A stretch of 35,573 nucleotides of DNA from RGIG3009 sp964433065 (GCA_964433065.1 CAYSPZ010000009.1:1-35573); one strand, 5' to 3'; shown: positions 25,436 to 33,782, numbered from the stretch's first letter. Notes: generated from the letters alone by a model not told the origin. Translations and numbers: made by a program.

Positions 25436-27486
25436 CGGTGGAAACCATCTTCTTGAAATTGTTCAATATGAGTGTTTCCGCCGGATGGATGGTGTTGGCG
25501 GTAGTGTTTGTTCGCTTCTTTCTGCGAAAAGCACCGCGCTACATTTCAGTTATCCTGTGGGCGCTTGTCGGTGTTCGGTTGTTGTTACCCTTTTCGATCG
25601 AAAGCATTATCAGTCTGATACCGAGCGCACAGACCGTACCGCCCGAGATCCTCTATACGCAAACACCGATCATACATAGCGGATTTACCGCTGTCAATGC
25701 GGTGATCAATCCCATATTATCCCAAACGATGGCACCCACGCCGTCAGATAGCGTCAACCCGATGCAGGTGTTGACCACCGTAGCGTCGATAGTATGGGCG
25801 GTCGGCTGTGTAGGTTTTTTACTTTACGGTGTGATCAGTTACTGCCGTATTCATCGACGCGTGCGTGGTGCTACCCATTTATTTGGTAACGTATACCGCT
25901 CGTCGACCATCGATACACCGTTCATTTTAGGGATGATTCGCCCGAAAATTTACCTTCCGTTTGAGATGAACGGTAACGATATCCCATACGTGTTGGACCA
26001 CGAACAAGCGCACCTGAAACGGCTGGATCATCTGTGGAAACCACTCGGCTTTTTATTGTTGGCGGTGTACTGGTTTAACCCGCTATTGTGGTTAGCATAT
26101 GTATTGCTTTGCCGCGATATTGAATCGGCTTGCGATGAACGCGTAGCAAAGGAAATGAACGTTGAAGAGAAAAAAGCGTATAGTTCGGCATTGCTCAATT
26201 GCAGTGTTTCCCGTCGGGTGATTACCGCTTGTCCGTTGGCATTTGGCGAGGTCGGTGTAAAACAACGGATCCGTTCGGTACTTCACTATAAAAAGCCGAC
26301 CGTGTGGGTGGTTGCGATCGCTTTGATCACTTGTGCGGCGATAGCCGTCTGTTTTTTGACCGATCCGAAAACGGACGATCCCGCACCGACAGACGGTTAT
26401 GTGGAGTATGAGTCGGTGGTGGCTCGTGTACAATACAGCACCGAACCGCTCGTTCTTGTCCCGATGGTCAACTATATCGACGTGGGGATACCGTTGTATC
26501 GGATCACCGATACGACACAATTAGATGAGTTTTGCACCGCGTATAACGCAGAAATGACAAAGCACGGATATTCGAAAGATGTAAATTTCAATCATTATAC
26601 TTCCCAATATTCCGCGTCGTTTTTTGAGAAAAACGAGTTGTTTGTGTCGTTTATCAACGCATCCAGCGGGTCATTTTGTTACGACGTAGTGTCTGCCGTG
26701 AGAGAACAATCACTGTTACGGTTATTTGTTGCACAAACGAACAATCCGCCGGCACATACCGCAGATATGGCAAAATGGATGTTCCTTGTGTCGATAAGTA
26801 AGGATGATTTGGAAGGGTGCGACAAGTACGATGTTCAATATCAAAATTATCGGTACGATGCGCCGATCGCCGCTATATATGACCACCAATATTGGTGTGA
26901 AGATGCCAATGCGCAGTTGATGCTCACCAGTAAGGAATTCGGCGCATTTCAACTGATGATTGGAACAGGAACCGACGGTAGCACGTCACTCTTCAGCGGA
27001 AATGCCATTCAGAACGAAGAAAAGGTCATTTGTTATGCAGGGCCGGATGTGTTTATTTTCTATTTTGATAGCGAAAATCTGCGATACGAACGGACGAAAC
27101 CGTCAACCGTTTCACAATCTCTGTTACCGTCGGCGGCGGTGTTTAAGCCGCGTATCATGGCACTTGAACAATACGAAGTTCTGTACGGTGTAGCGGTAGG
27201 TGATATTGATGGCGACGGTATTGAAGAAAAATGTTCGCTTGGTATGGGACCGACGTCGGGTCGATTTTCCTTTACGTTTAAAGCAAGTAACGACACGGGC
27301 GTTGAATACTCGCAAGTGTTCTATTCCAATGTCTACACGCTTTCTTTTGTTACAGATGAAAACGGAAAATTGTTAGTACGAGGAGAAGAAAAAGGGGAGA
27401 ATGCGAAAGTTCATTTCTTTGAGATCGGTGTAAAAGACGGCAATATAATCTTAAGCGAAAACGGAAAGCCAATATCCGAAATATAA
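25432..27486 (+). CDS. M56-family (BlaR1/MecR1-like) membrane metalloprotease with a large unassigned ectodomain
   Basis: 684-residue signal-transducing protease expected to inactivate the BlaI-like repressor. Helices at about 15-31, 38-54, 112-138 and 203-226 surround the zinc protease centre: H190-E191-Q-A-H194 (HEQAH) and E231 in CRDIESACDERV. A last helix (about 291-309) leads to some 370 extracellular residues. These are not a penicillin-binding domain: no SxxK/SxN/KTG set is seen. Instead there is an alpha/beta region (about 320-480, with YSASFFEKNELFVSFINASSGS), a middle part, and a C-terminal beta-rich region with a calcium-loop-like D591-x-D593-x-D595-x-x-E598. The ligand is therefore unknown. 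ATG at 25432 overlaps the repressor stop. Confidence 0.88.
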   Translation: MTVETIFLKLFNMSVSAGWMVLAVVFVRFFLRKAPRYISVILWALVGVRLLLPFSIESIISLIPSAQTVPPEILYTQTPIIHSGFTAVNAVINPILSQTMAPTPSDSVNPMQVLTTVASIVWAVGCVGFLLYGVISYCRIHRRVRGATHLFGNVYRSSTIDTPFILGMIRPKIYLPFEMNGNDIPYVLDHEQAHLKRLDHLWKPLGFLLLAVYWFNPLLWLAYVLLCRDIESACDERVAKEMNVEEKKAYSSALLNCSVSRRVITACPLAFGEVGVKQRIRSVLHYKKPTVWVVAIALITCAAIAVCFLTDPKTDDPAPTDGYVEYESVVARVQYSTEPLVLVPMVNYIDVGIPLYRITDTTQLDEFCTAYNAEMTKHGYSKDVNFNHYTSQYSASFFEKNELFVSFINASSGSFCYDVVSAVREQSLLRLFVAQTNNPPAHTADMAKWMFLVSISKDDLEGCDKYDVQYQNYRYDAPIAAIYDHQYWCEDANAQLMLTSKEFGAFQLMIGTGTDGSTSLFSGNAIQNEEKVICYAGPDVFIFYFDSENLRYERTKPSTVSQSLLPSAAVFKPRIMALEQYEVLYGVAVGDIDGDGIEEKCSLGMGPTSGRFSFTFKASNDTGVEYSQVFYSNVYTLSFVTDENGKLLVRGEEKGENAKVHFFEIGVKDGNIILSENGKPISEI

Positions 27487-27487
27487 G

Positions 27488-27521
27488 ACAAGCGGTGCAG
27501 TCAATTGACTGCACCGCTTGT
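27488..27521. terminator. 34-base perfect palindrome between convergent M56 and hydA genes
   Basis: The 34 bases read identically on both strands (arms of 17, ACAAGCGGTGCAGTCAA and its complement). It lies between two converging genes and ends in TTGTTGTTT on the plus side, so a bidirectional terminator is the natural reading, although its T-runs are poor. Confidence 0.7.
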
Positions 27522-27531
27522 TGTTTGGTGA

Positions 27532-29257
27532 TTAGTTGAACTTTTTGCGAGCCACGTAGGTGGTGTGCAAGCAGTGATGCGCTTTGTGACCGCCGATACC
27601 GTCGTCGAAGAATTCTTCGTACAGTTTCTTTACAACGGGGGATTCGTGCGATTTGCGGAGCGTCATCGCCGCATCCTGATCGTACAACGCTTTCGCGCGG
27701 AGCGTCTTCAGATCGGTAAAGTTGCGAACCGAAGCGGGTTGGATCGGTTGACCACCGCCGTTGACACAACCGCCGGGGCAACACATGATCTCAACGAAAT
27801 GCCACGGAGCCGTGCCGTTTTTGATGCAATCCATCACATAGTTGGCATTGGCAATGCCGCTGGCAACCGCGACTTTCACTTCCATGCCGGCAATGTTGTA
27901 GGTGGCTTCTTTGAGACCGTCGGTGCCGCGCACTTCGTGGAATTCAACTTCCGCGTTGTCTTTGCCGGTCAACCAGTCGTTTGCGGTACGCAGAGCCGCT
28001 TCCATAACACCGCCGGTGGCACCGAAGATGACCGCCGCGCCGGTGTCGTCACCGAGAGGAGCGTCAAATTCTTCGTCGGGCAGGGTGGTGAAACGGATAC
28101 CTGCACGGTCGATCATACGCGCGAGTTCACGGGTGGTGATAACGATATCTACATCCGGAACACCAGCAGCGTTTTGATCGTCACGGCCGATTTCGAATTT
28201 CTTTGCGGTACAGGGCATAACCGAAACGTTGACGATGTCTTTCGGATCGATGCCCATTTTCTGAGCATAGTAGGTTTTGAGGACCGCACCGGTCATCTGT
28301 TGGGGAGATTTGCAGGTGGACAGATGATCCAGTTGATCCGGATAATAGTACTCTGCAAATTTGACCCAACCGGGCGAACAAGAGGTGATCATCGGNNNNN
28401 NNNNNAAATTCGTTGGCTTCTTCCACGATGGTGAGGTCGGCGCCTAAGTCGGTGTCGAACACTTTTTCAAAACCAAGACGGCGCAGAGCCGCAACCATTT
28501 TACCCTCAACGTTGGTGCCAATCGGCATACCGAACGCTTCGCCCAAGGTGGCGCGAATGGAGGGAGCAGTGGTGACGATCACGTGCTTGGATTTGTCGGC
28601 GAGAGCCGCCCAGACGTCTTCGGTACTGTCGTTGTCGGTCAACGCACCGGTCGGACAAACAACAACGCACTGACCGCAGGATACGCAGGGAACGTCAGCA
28701 AGCGGTTTTTCGAACGCACTGGCGATGTGGGTATCAATACCGCGATCGTTTGCGCCGATGACCGATACGAGTTGCTGATTACAAGCGGCTACGCAACGAC
28801 GGCACAGGATACATTTGTTGTTATCGCGAACCAGATGCGTGGCGCTCTTATCCAACTCGTAGGTGGGGCGGAAACCTTGATATTGACCGGCTTCTTCCAC
28901 ACCGTAGTCTTTACACATTTTCTGCAATTCGCAGTCGTTAGAGCGAACGCAGGACAAACATTTTTTCTCGTGGGTGGAAAGGATCAGTTCCAACGTGGTC
29001 TTGCGCGCCTTCTGAACGCGGGCGGTGTTGGTCTGAATTTCCATGCCTTCTGCCACAGGATAGACACAAGCGGTTACCAGACCGCGAGCGCCGGTGGCTT
29101 CGACAACACAGATGCGGCAAGCGCCGATCTCGTTGATGTCTTTCAGGAAGCACAGGGTGGGGATTTCCACACCTGCCGCACGGGCGGCTTCCAGAATGGT
29201 AGAGCCTTTGGGAACACTAACGGCAATGCCGTTTACTTTTACATTGACCATATCCAT
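27532..29257 (-). CDS. hydA: [FeFe]-hydrogenase catalytic subunit HydA/HndD (interrupted by a 10-N gap)
   Basis: Catalytic subunit of an NADH/ferredoxin-linked hydrogenase. From the N-terminus: a [2Fe-2S] domain (C residues in LCFLKDINEIGACRIC and TACVYP), the His/Cys [4Fe-4S] site HEKKCLSCVRSNDC, two ferredoxin-type clusters (CILCRRCVAAC and CVSCGQCVVVCP), then the H-cluster domain: TSCSPGW, MPCTAKKFE and MCCPGGCVNGGGQP. It ends with the accessory HxxLHTTY-type tail. Ten N at 28396-28405 shift the frame; homologues have about ten residues between EEANEF and PMITSC, so the true gap is probably near 30 bases and the gene intact. The ATG at 29257 has GGAAGGAG ten bases upstream. Last gene of the hyd operon. 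Confidence 0.93.
28396..28405. other. Assembly gap (10 N) inside hydA
   Basis: Ten undetermined bases. They cause an apparent frameshift that is not a multiple of three, best explained as a placeholder of arbitrary size in a scaffolded assembly. Confidence 0.98.
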
Positions 29258-29275
29258 TACAGCCACACTCCTTCC

Positions 29276-31063
29276 TTATTTCTTCTCGATAGCCTCAAAC
29301 TTACAGGTGTCCATACACACACCGCACTTGATACATTTTTCGGTATCGATGGTGTGTACTTCTTTAACGGCACCCGAGATCGCACCGACGGGACATTTAC
29401 GAGCGCAAGCGGTACAACCTTTACATTTGTCGGCGATGACCACATAGTTGGTGAGGGATTTACAAACACCGGCGGGACATTTTTTGTCGACTACGTGAGC
29501 GACGTATTCGTCACGGAAGAAACGGAGCGTGGAGAGAACGGGGTTGGGAGCCGTTTGACCCAAACCGCACAAGGAGTTCTCTTTGATGTAGTAGCAGAGT
29601 TCTTCCAATTCGTCAACGTCTTGCAACGTGCCTTTGCCTTCGGTGATCTTTTCGAGTTTTTCAAGCAAACGTTTGGTACCGACACGGCAGGGGGTACATT
29701 TACCGCAAGATTCATCCACCGTGAATTCGAGGAAGAATTTCGCCATATCGACCATACAGGTGTCTTCGTCCATAACGATCAGACCGCCCGAACCCATCAT
29801 ACAACCGATCGCCGTCAAGTTGTCATAGTCAACGGGCGTGTCGATGAGGGAAGCGGGGATACAACCGCCGGAAGGACCACCGGTTTGAGCCGCCTTGAAT
29901 TTTTTGCCGTTCGGGATACCGCCGCCGATTTCTTCGATGATCTCGCGCAGAGTGGTACCCATCGGGATCTCGACCAGACCGGTGTGTTTGATCTTACCGC
30001 CGAGAGCAAATACTTTGGTACCTTTGGATTTTTCGGTACCCATCGATGCAAACCATTCCGCACCGTTCAAGATGATCTGGGGAATGTTGGCGAAGGTCTC
30101 CACGTTGTTTTCAACGGTGGGGCAACCATACAGACCTTTGACCGCCGGATAGGGAGGACGGGGTCTGGGTTCACCGCGGTTACCTTCGATGGAAGTCATC
30201 AGAGCCGTTTCTTCACCGCACACGAATGCGCCGGCGCCCAAACGGATCTCCATATCAAATTCGAAATCGGTACCGAAGATGTTTTTACCGAGCAGACCGT
30301 TTTCACGGGCGGCATCGATAGCGATCTGTAAGCGGTTGACCGCGATTGGATATTCCGCACGAACGTACACGTAGCCTTTGGTTGCACCGATCGCATAACC
30401 GGTGATCGCCATGGCTTCGATCAGGGCATGGGGATCGCCTTCCAAAACTGAACGATCCATAAACGCGCCCGGGTCGCCCTCGTCAGCGTTACAGACGACG
30501 TATTTTTGAGGAGCCTTGTTGGGAGCGGTGAGCGCCCATTTACGGCCGGTCGGGAAACCGCCGCCGCCACGACCGCGCAGACCTGAATCGGTAACGATCT
30601 GAATGACCTGTTCGGGAGTGTATTCGGTCAAGCATTTGGCAAGAGCCTGATAACCGTCGTTCGCAACGTATTCTTCAAACGATTCGGGGTTGATCACACC
30701 GCAGTTACGGAGCGCAACACGAACTTGCTTTTTGTAGAAGTCGGTTTCGTTGAGGGCTTTGACACCATTTTCTTCCACCGTCTCATCGTACAAAAGACGG
30801 GTGACGATACGACCTTTGAGGAGATGCTCCGAAACGATTTCGGGGATATCCTTAACATCTACGCGGGAATAGAAGCAACCTTCGGGGTACACGATCATGA
30901 TCGGGCCCAGAGCGCACAGACCGAAACAACCGGTACGTACGACCTTGACTTCTTCGGTCAAGCCGTTGGCTGCAATTTCTTTTTCAAGGGTTTCGATAAT
31001 GGCTTGGCTGTTAGAGGAGGTACAACCGGTACCGCCGCAAACCAAGATATGAGAACGATACAT
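29276..31063 (-). CDS. hydB: NADH-oxidising flavoprotein subunit of the hydrogenase (HydB/HndC, NuoF-like)
   Basis: 595-residue electron-input subunit with FMN and several Fe-S clusters. Layout: thioredoxin-like [2Fe-2S] domain (about 1-95; CGGTGCTSSN and TGCFGLCALGP), NuoF-type FMN/NADH domain (GRGGGGFPTGRKW, CNADEGDPGAFMDR, CGEETALMTSIEGNRGEPRPRPP), the NuoF [4Fe-4S] helix bundle (SCGKCTPCRVGTKR), and a C-terminal 2x[4Fe-4S] ferredoxin domain (CKGCTACARKCPVGAI and CIKCGVCMDTCKFEAI). This composition marks the electron-bifurcating or NAD(P)-reducing HydB/HndC type rather than complex I NuoF. ATG at 31063 with AGGAGG at seven bases; hydA follows after 18 bases. Confidence 0.95.
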   Translation of the reverse strand: MYRSHILVCGGTGCTSSNSQAIIETLEKEIAANGLTEEVKVVRTGCFGLCALGPIMIVYPEGCFYSRVDVKDIPEIVSEHLLKGRIVTRLLYDETVEENGVKALNETDFYKKQVRVALRNCGVINPESFEEYVANDGYQALAKCLTEYTPEQVIQIVTDSGLRGRGGGGFPTGRKWALTAPNKAPQKYVVCNADEGDPGAFMDRSVLEGDPHALIEAMAITGYAIGATKGYVYVRAEYPIAVNRLQIAIDAARENGLLGKNIFGTDFEFDMEIRLGAGAFVCGEETALMTSIEGNRGEPRPRPPYPAVKGLYGCPTVENNVETFANIPQIILNGAEWFASMGTEKSKGTKVFALGGKIKHTGLVEIPMGTTLREIIEEIGGGIPNGKKFKAAQTGGPSGGCIPASLIDTPVDYDNLTAIGCMMGSGGLIVMDEDTCMVDMAKFFLEFTVDESCGKCTPCRVGTKRLLEKLEKITEGKGTLQDVDELEELCYYIKENSLCGLGQTAPNPVLSTLRFFRDEYVAHVVDKKCPAGVCKSLTNYVVIADKCKGCTACARKCPVGAISGAVKEVHTIDTEKCIKCGVCMDTCKFEAIEKK

Positions 31064-31079
31064 TCTTTTTCCTCCTGCC

Positions 31080-31451
31080 TTACTTCATCAAATTGGCAAC
31101 CGTATATTCCGTTACGGGATTGCCGTTTACCAAATGATCGGCAACGATACGGGCAACCTTTTCAGGGGTTACTTTACCGTAGGTCACTTTTTCTTTACCG
31201 GGAACCAGAATCTCAACGATCGGTTCAAATTGGCACATACCGATGCAACCGGTCTGTACTACCGCAACCTGATTGAGGTGACGTTTGGCAACCTCGTCTA
31301 CAAACGCGTTGAGGACGGGACGAGCACCGGCGGCGATACCGCAGGTCGCCATACCGACGATAACGCGGGTTCCGTCGTGTGTACCTTCGCGGACGGTCAT
31401 TTTCTCGCGAGCCTTGTCGCGGAGAGCTTGTAATTCAGCGATGGTTTTCAT
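31080..31451 (-). CDS. hndB: Small thioredoxin-like [2Fe-2S] subunit (HndB-like)
   Basis: 123-residue ferredoxin-like protein found in Hnd-type four-subunit hydrogenases. It has only three conserved cysteines, C37 in MATCGIAAGARP and C69/C73 in TGCIGMC, where the classical thioredoxin-like ferredoxin has four; the ATCGIAAGAR segment is, as far as I recall, usual for HndB. A helical N-terminus (about 1-22) precedes the domain. ATG at 31451 has AGGAGG nearby; hydB starts 16 bases after its stop. Confidence 0.88.
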   Translation of the reverse strand: MKTIAELQALRDKAREKMTVREGTHDGTRVIVGMATCGIAAGARPVLNAFVDEVAKRHLNQVAVVQTGCIGMCQFEPIVEILVPGKEKVTYGKVTPEKVARIVADHLVNGNPVTEYTVANLMK

Positions 31452-31479
31452 TCTATATACCTCCTAATTGATTTTATGG

Positions 31480-32028
31480 TTATGCCTGACTGTTCAGTGA
31501 AGTTATGTTTTCGGTAAGATATTCGGATATCCAGCAAATGATATCGGGTTCGCTGAGCGGTACGTCACCCAAGATCTCGCGGAATGCGCGGGTATCGGCT
31601 TCAAACACCGTATCGTTGACCTTGTGACGATACACAAAATCGATCTGCTCATTCAATCGAATGAGGGTGACCATCGTATCGACCATATCACCGAGCGGTA
31701 ACCGATCAATGTGATCGAGTGCGAACGTGGCGGTGACGGTCGTACCGACCGAAAGAGTCGAGTCAATCGTCAAAGAACCACCTGCCATTTCGGCAGCCAT
31801 ACGGAACAGGGGAATGCCCATTCCGACTTTACGGGTGGTCCGCGTCGTGTAAAACGGATCACGTACCCGACGCAACTGTTCGTCTGACATACCGCAACCG
31901 TTATCCTCGATCGAGATCAAAAGACGGTTATCCGCAACCGATTCTTCAACCGTGACGGTGATGAGGGTTGCTTTCGCCGAGATCGAGTTTTGCGCAATAT
32001 CCAAAACGTTCAAAGACAGTTCACGCAT
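31480..32028 (-). CDS. Stand-alone HATPase (GHKL) domain protein in the hydrogenase operon
   Basis: 182-residue protein with a histidine-kinase-type ATP-binding fold: N-box LNVLDIAQNSISAKA (D10, N14), G1 box EDNGCGM (D42, G44, G46), F-box-like DPFYTT (58-62), G2 box VGMGIPLF (68-75). There is no dimerisation/phosphoacceptor-histidine domain, no sensor and no membrane helix. Residues about 108-182 form a C-terminal extension I cannot assign (MVDTMVTLIRLNEQIDFVYRH, then FREILGDVPLSEPDIICWISEYL). Start is three bases after the nuoE-like stop, without its own clear ribosome site, so it is probably translated by coupling. Anti-sigma-type kinase or regulator of hydrogenase maturation are possible roles; neither is shown. 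Confidence 0.88.
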   Translation of the reverse strand: MRELSLNVLDIAQNSISAKATLITVTVEESVADNRLLISIEDNGCGMSDEQLRRVRDPFYTTRTTRKVGMGIPLFRMAAEMAGGSLTIDSTLSVGTTVTATFALDHIDRLPLGDMVDTMVTLIRLNEQIDFVYRHKVNDTVFEADTRAFREILGDVPLSEPDIICWISEYLTENITSLNSQA

Positions 32029-32031
32029 AGA

Positions 32032-32529
32032 TTATTTGCCGTATTTTTCCAGAATGCCGGGAATGTCATCAACGGACAGACGACCGTAAACGTCGTCATT
32101 TACCGTCAAGACCGGCGCCAGACCGCAAGCACCGATGCAACGGCAAGCGGTCAACGAGAAGCGACCGTCGGGGGTGCATTCTTCTGCATCGATTCCTAAC
32201 AGTTCTTTCAGTTTGTCAAACAGGTCACCCGCGCCTTTAACGTAGCAGGCGGTGCCAAGACAGACCGAGATGTTGTATTCGCCCTTCGGGCAAAGAGAGA
32301 ATTGTGCGTAGAATGTTGCGACACCGTAGATCTTCTCTAACGGGACGTTCATTCCATCGGCGATCATTTGTTGTACTTCCAACGGAAGGTAACCGTAGAT
32401 GCCTTGCGCTTCTTGCATAACACCCATCAAACGGCTAGGGTCGTGCTTGTTCGCATCAATGACCTTTTGCAGGGCATCGGCTTGCTCCGGAGTACCTTTG
32501 AAAGGAAGCGTACTGAGTTTCTTTTGCAT
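32032..32529 (-). CDS. hydC: NuoE-like [2Fe-2S] subunit of the hydrogenase (HydC/HndA)
   Basis: 165-residue thioredoxin-fold ferredoxin that passes electrons with HydB. The helical N-terminal part (LMGVMQEAQGIYGYLP, VPLEKIYGVATFYAQFSL) and the cluster ligands C90 and C95 (CLGTAC) plus C131 and C135 (CIGAC) are those of NuoE/HndA. First gene of the five-gene hyd operon, starting at ATG 32529 with AGGAGG upstream and a clear promoter at 32571-32599. Confidence 0.94.
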   Translation of the reverse strand: MQKKLSTLPFKGTPEQADALQKVIDANKHDPSRLMGVMQEAQGIYGYLPLEVQQMIADGMNVPLEKIYGVATFYAQFSLCPKGEYNISVCLGTACYVKGAGDLFDKLKELLGIDAEECTPDGRFSLTACRCIGACGLAPVLTVNDDVYGRLSVDDIPGILEKYGK

Positions 32530-32570
32530 AGTGCCTTTCCTCCTTGAAAAACTTGAACATACTACGAATA

Positions 32571-32599
32571 AGTATACACGAATAAATTGTTTTTTGCAA
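32571..32599 (-). promoter_or_regulatory. Promoter of the hydrogenase operon
   Basis: On the minus strand: TTGCAA (32594-32599), 17-base spacer, TATACT (32571-32576). Two direct copies of TTATTCGT (32564-32571 and 32578-32585, minus-strand sense) flank the -10 and may be a regulator site. The bases 32600-32722 upstream are AT-rich with no gene or convincing Rex-type palindrome. Confidence 0.72.
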
Positions 32600-32722
32600 T
32601 GGAAAACTGAAAGAAATTGTCGATTTGTCTATTTTTTCTTATATTTTTATATTCTACTGATAAAACTGGTTGATTTTTGACAAGTATATGACCCATTACC
32701 CAAGTTTTTGAACAGAAAAAAG

Positions 32723-32756
32723 AAACGCAGAGAAAGCAAAAACTTTCTCTGCGTTT
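32723..32756 (-). terminator. Terminator of the deacetylase-like gene
   Basis: A perfect 14-base-pair stem (32723-32736 with 32743-32756), 6-base loop, followed on the minus strand by CTTTTTTC. It lies five bases after the stop codon. Confidence 0.88.
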
Positions 32757-32761
32757 GTCAA

Positions 32762-33751
32762 TTATTTCATCAATGAGGCAGGTTTCTTATAGTTATCTTT
32801 ATCGGCAAGCACCATATTCATAATTTCTTCGAAGTTCATCCACTGTACGCGGTCGCCGTAAAATTCGTTAACGCGTTTTGCAACGCCTTCCAATACCTTT
32901 AAACCGACGTGCGTACCGTTGGTATGTATCGAACTCCAGTGTGTCGTCATAACGGCATATCCGGCATTGATACTGTCAACCAGTTCGCCCGTTTTACCGT
33001 CAGGCGAAATGTAACGATCGATCATCCAGTTGATATAGTCGTCGTCGGTACGGGGATCGTCATACATTTCCGCTATACGGTCGCAAATCGTACTGGGTGT
33101 GGAAACGGTACAACGGTCTCCATCGTCATATTCCACCCACGGCCCGTTTGCATCTTCGATATTGGAGGTGGTTCTGAGGAAATACCAGGAGTTTTTCTTG
33201 CCGTATACTTCGAACATGGCATCCGAGATCGCGGCGGCATAGTCATGCTCGTGTTCAATGCCGAAATCCCACGGAGAGGTGACACCGCAGACGTCGATAC
33301 CGGCTTCTTTGAGAACAGAAAGAGCATAGGCAATATACGGCGCCATCTGGGCGCGGTCTTTGTCGATCGCCCATTCTTTTTCGGTCATATCAAGTTCTTT
33401 GCCGGTTTCAAGATCTAATGCCAACCAGTGGGTGATCATTTCCGGACAGATCGAAAAATACTTCATAACACGTGTTTTTAACAAGTGCATCCATTCTTCG
33501 AGATCTTCCTTCGAAACGTCCTTGATACCGTTTATGATATCTCCGTCATTTAAAGGACACGGAACAACGGTGAATTTACCTTTAATGCCATACCGTTCCA
33601 TAACGTCACAAAACTCTCGCATAAACGAAACGGGAATAAAACGAGAGACCGGTCGTCCGTCGGTTGTTACAGGAGGGTTACGGTGTCGATGCATGATCGA
33701 CACACCGGGTGCGGGATCGTCAATAATTAAAGCAAGCGGTACTTTTTTCAT
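32762..33751 (-). CDS. Uncharacterised polysaccharide-deacetylase-like protein
   Basis: 329-residue soluble protein, no signal peptide or membrane helix. I recognise no named family with certainty. LALIIDDPAPG at 5-15 followed by IMHRHR, then YGIKGKFTVVPCP and the C-terminal AVMTTHWSSIHTNGTHVGLKVLE resemble the (beta/alpha) barrel layout of NodB/polysaccharide deacetylases, with acidic and histidine residues at the strand ends. GVTSPWDFGIE in the middle is another conserved-looking patch. The ATG at 33751 has GGAGG seven bases upstream; the longer open frame to 33847 crosses the promoter. It is divergent from the sugar isomerase-like gene, which suggests work on one carbohydrate. Confidence 0.7.
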   Translation of the reverse strand: MKKVPLALIIDDPAPGVSIMHRHRNPPVTTDGRPVSRFIPVSFMREFCDVMERYGIKGKFTVVPCPLNDGDIINGIKDVSKEDLEEWMHLLKTRVMKYFSICPEMITHWLALDLETGKELDMTEKEWAIDKDRAQMAPYIAYALSVLKEAGIDVCGVTSPWDFGIEHEHDYAAAISDAMFEVYGKKNSWYFLRTTSNIEDANGPWVEYDDGDRCTVSTPSTICDRIAEMYDDPRTDDDYINWMIDRYISPDGKTGELVDSINAGYAVMTTHWSSIHTNGTHVGLKVLEGVAKRVNEFYGDRVQWMNFEEIMNMVLADKDNYKKPASLMK

Positions 33752-33782
33752 AATAATTCCTCCATTCAAGGTCGTTACGTTC

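Noticed and set aside
25432..27486. Classical BlaR1/MecR1 beta-lactam sensor
   Set aside because: The protease half fits, but the extracellular half shows no penicillin-binding motifs.
27565..28434. Open frame of 289 codons on the plus strand opposite hydA
   Set aside because: Antisense shadow of the H-cluster domain; it even runs through the N gap.
27532..29266. A genuine frameshift or pseudogene in hydA
   Set aside because: The frame change coincides exactly with the ten N, and both sides match an intact hydrogenase.
28583..30331. Long open frame (582 codons) on the plus strand over hydB and hydA
   Set aside because: It is antisense to clear NuoF/hydrogenase genes, has no ribosome site or recognisable domain, and reflects codon bias of the true genes.
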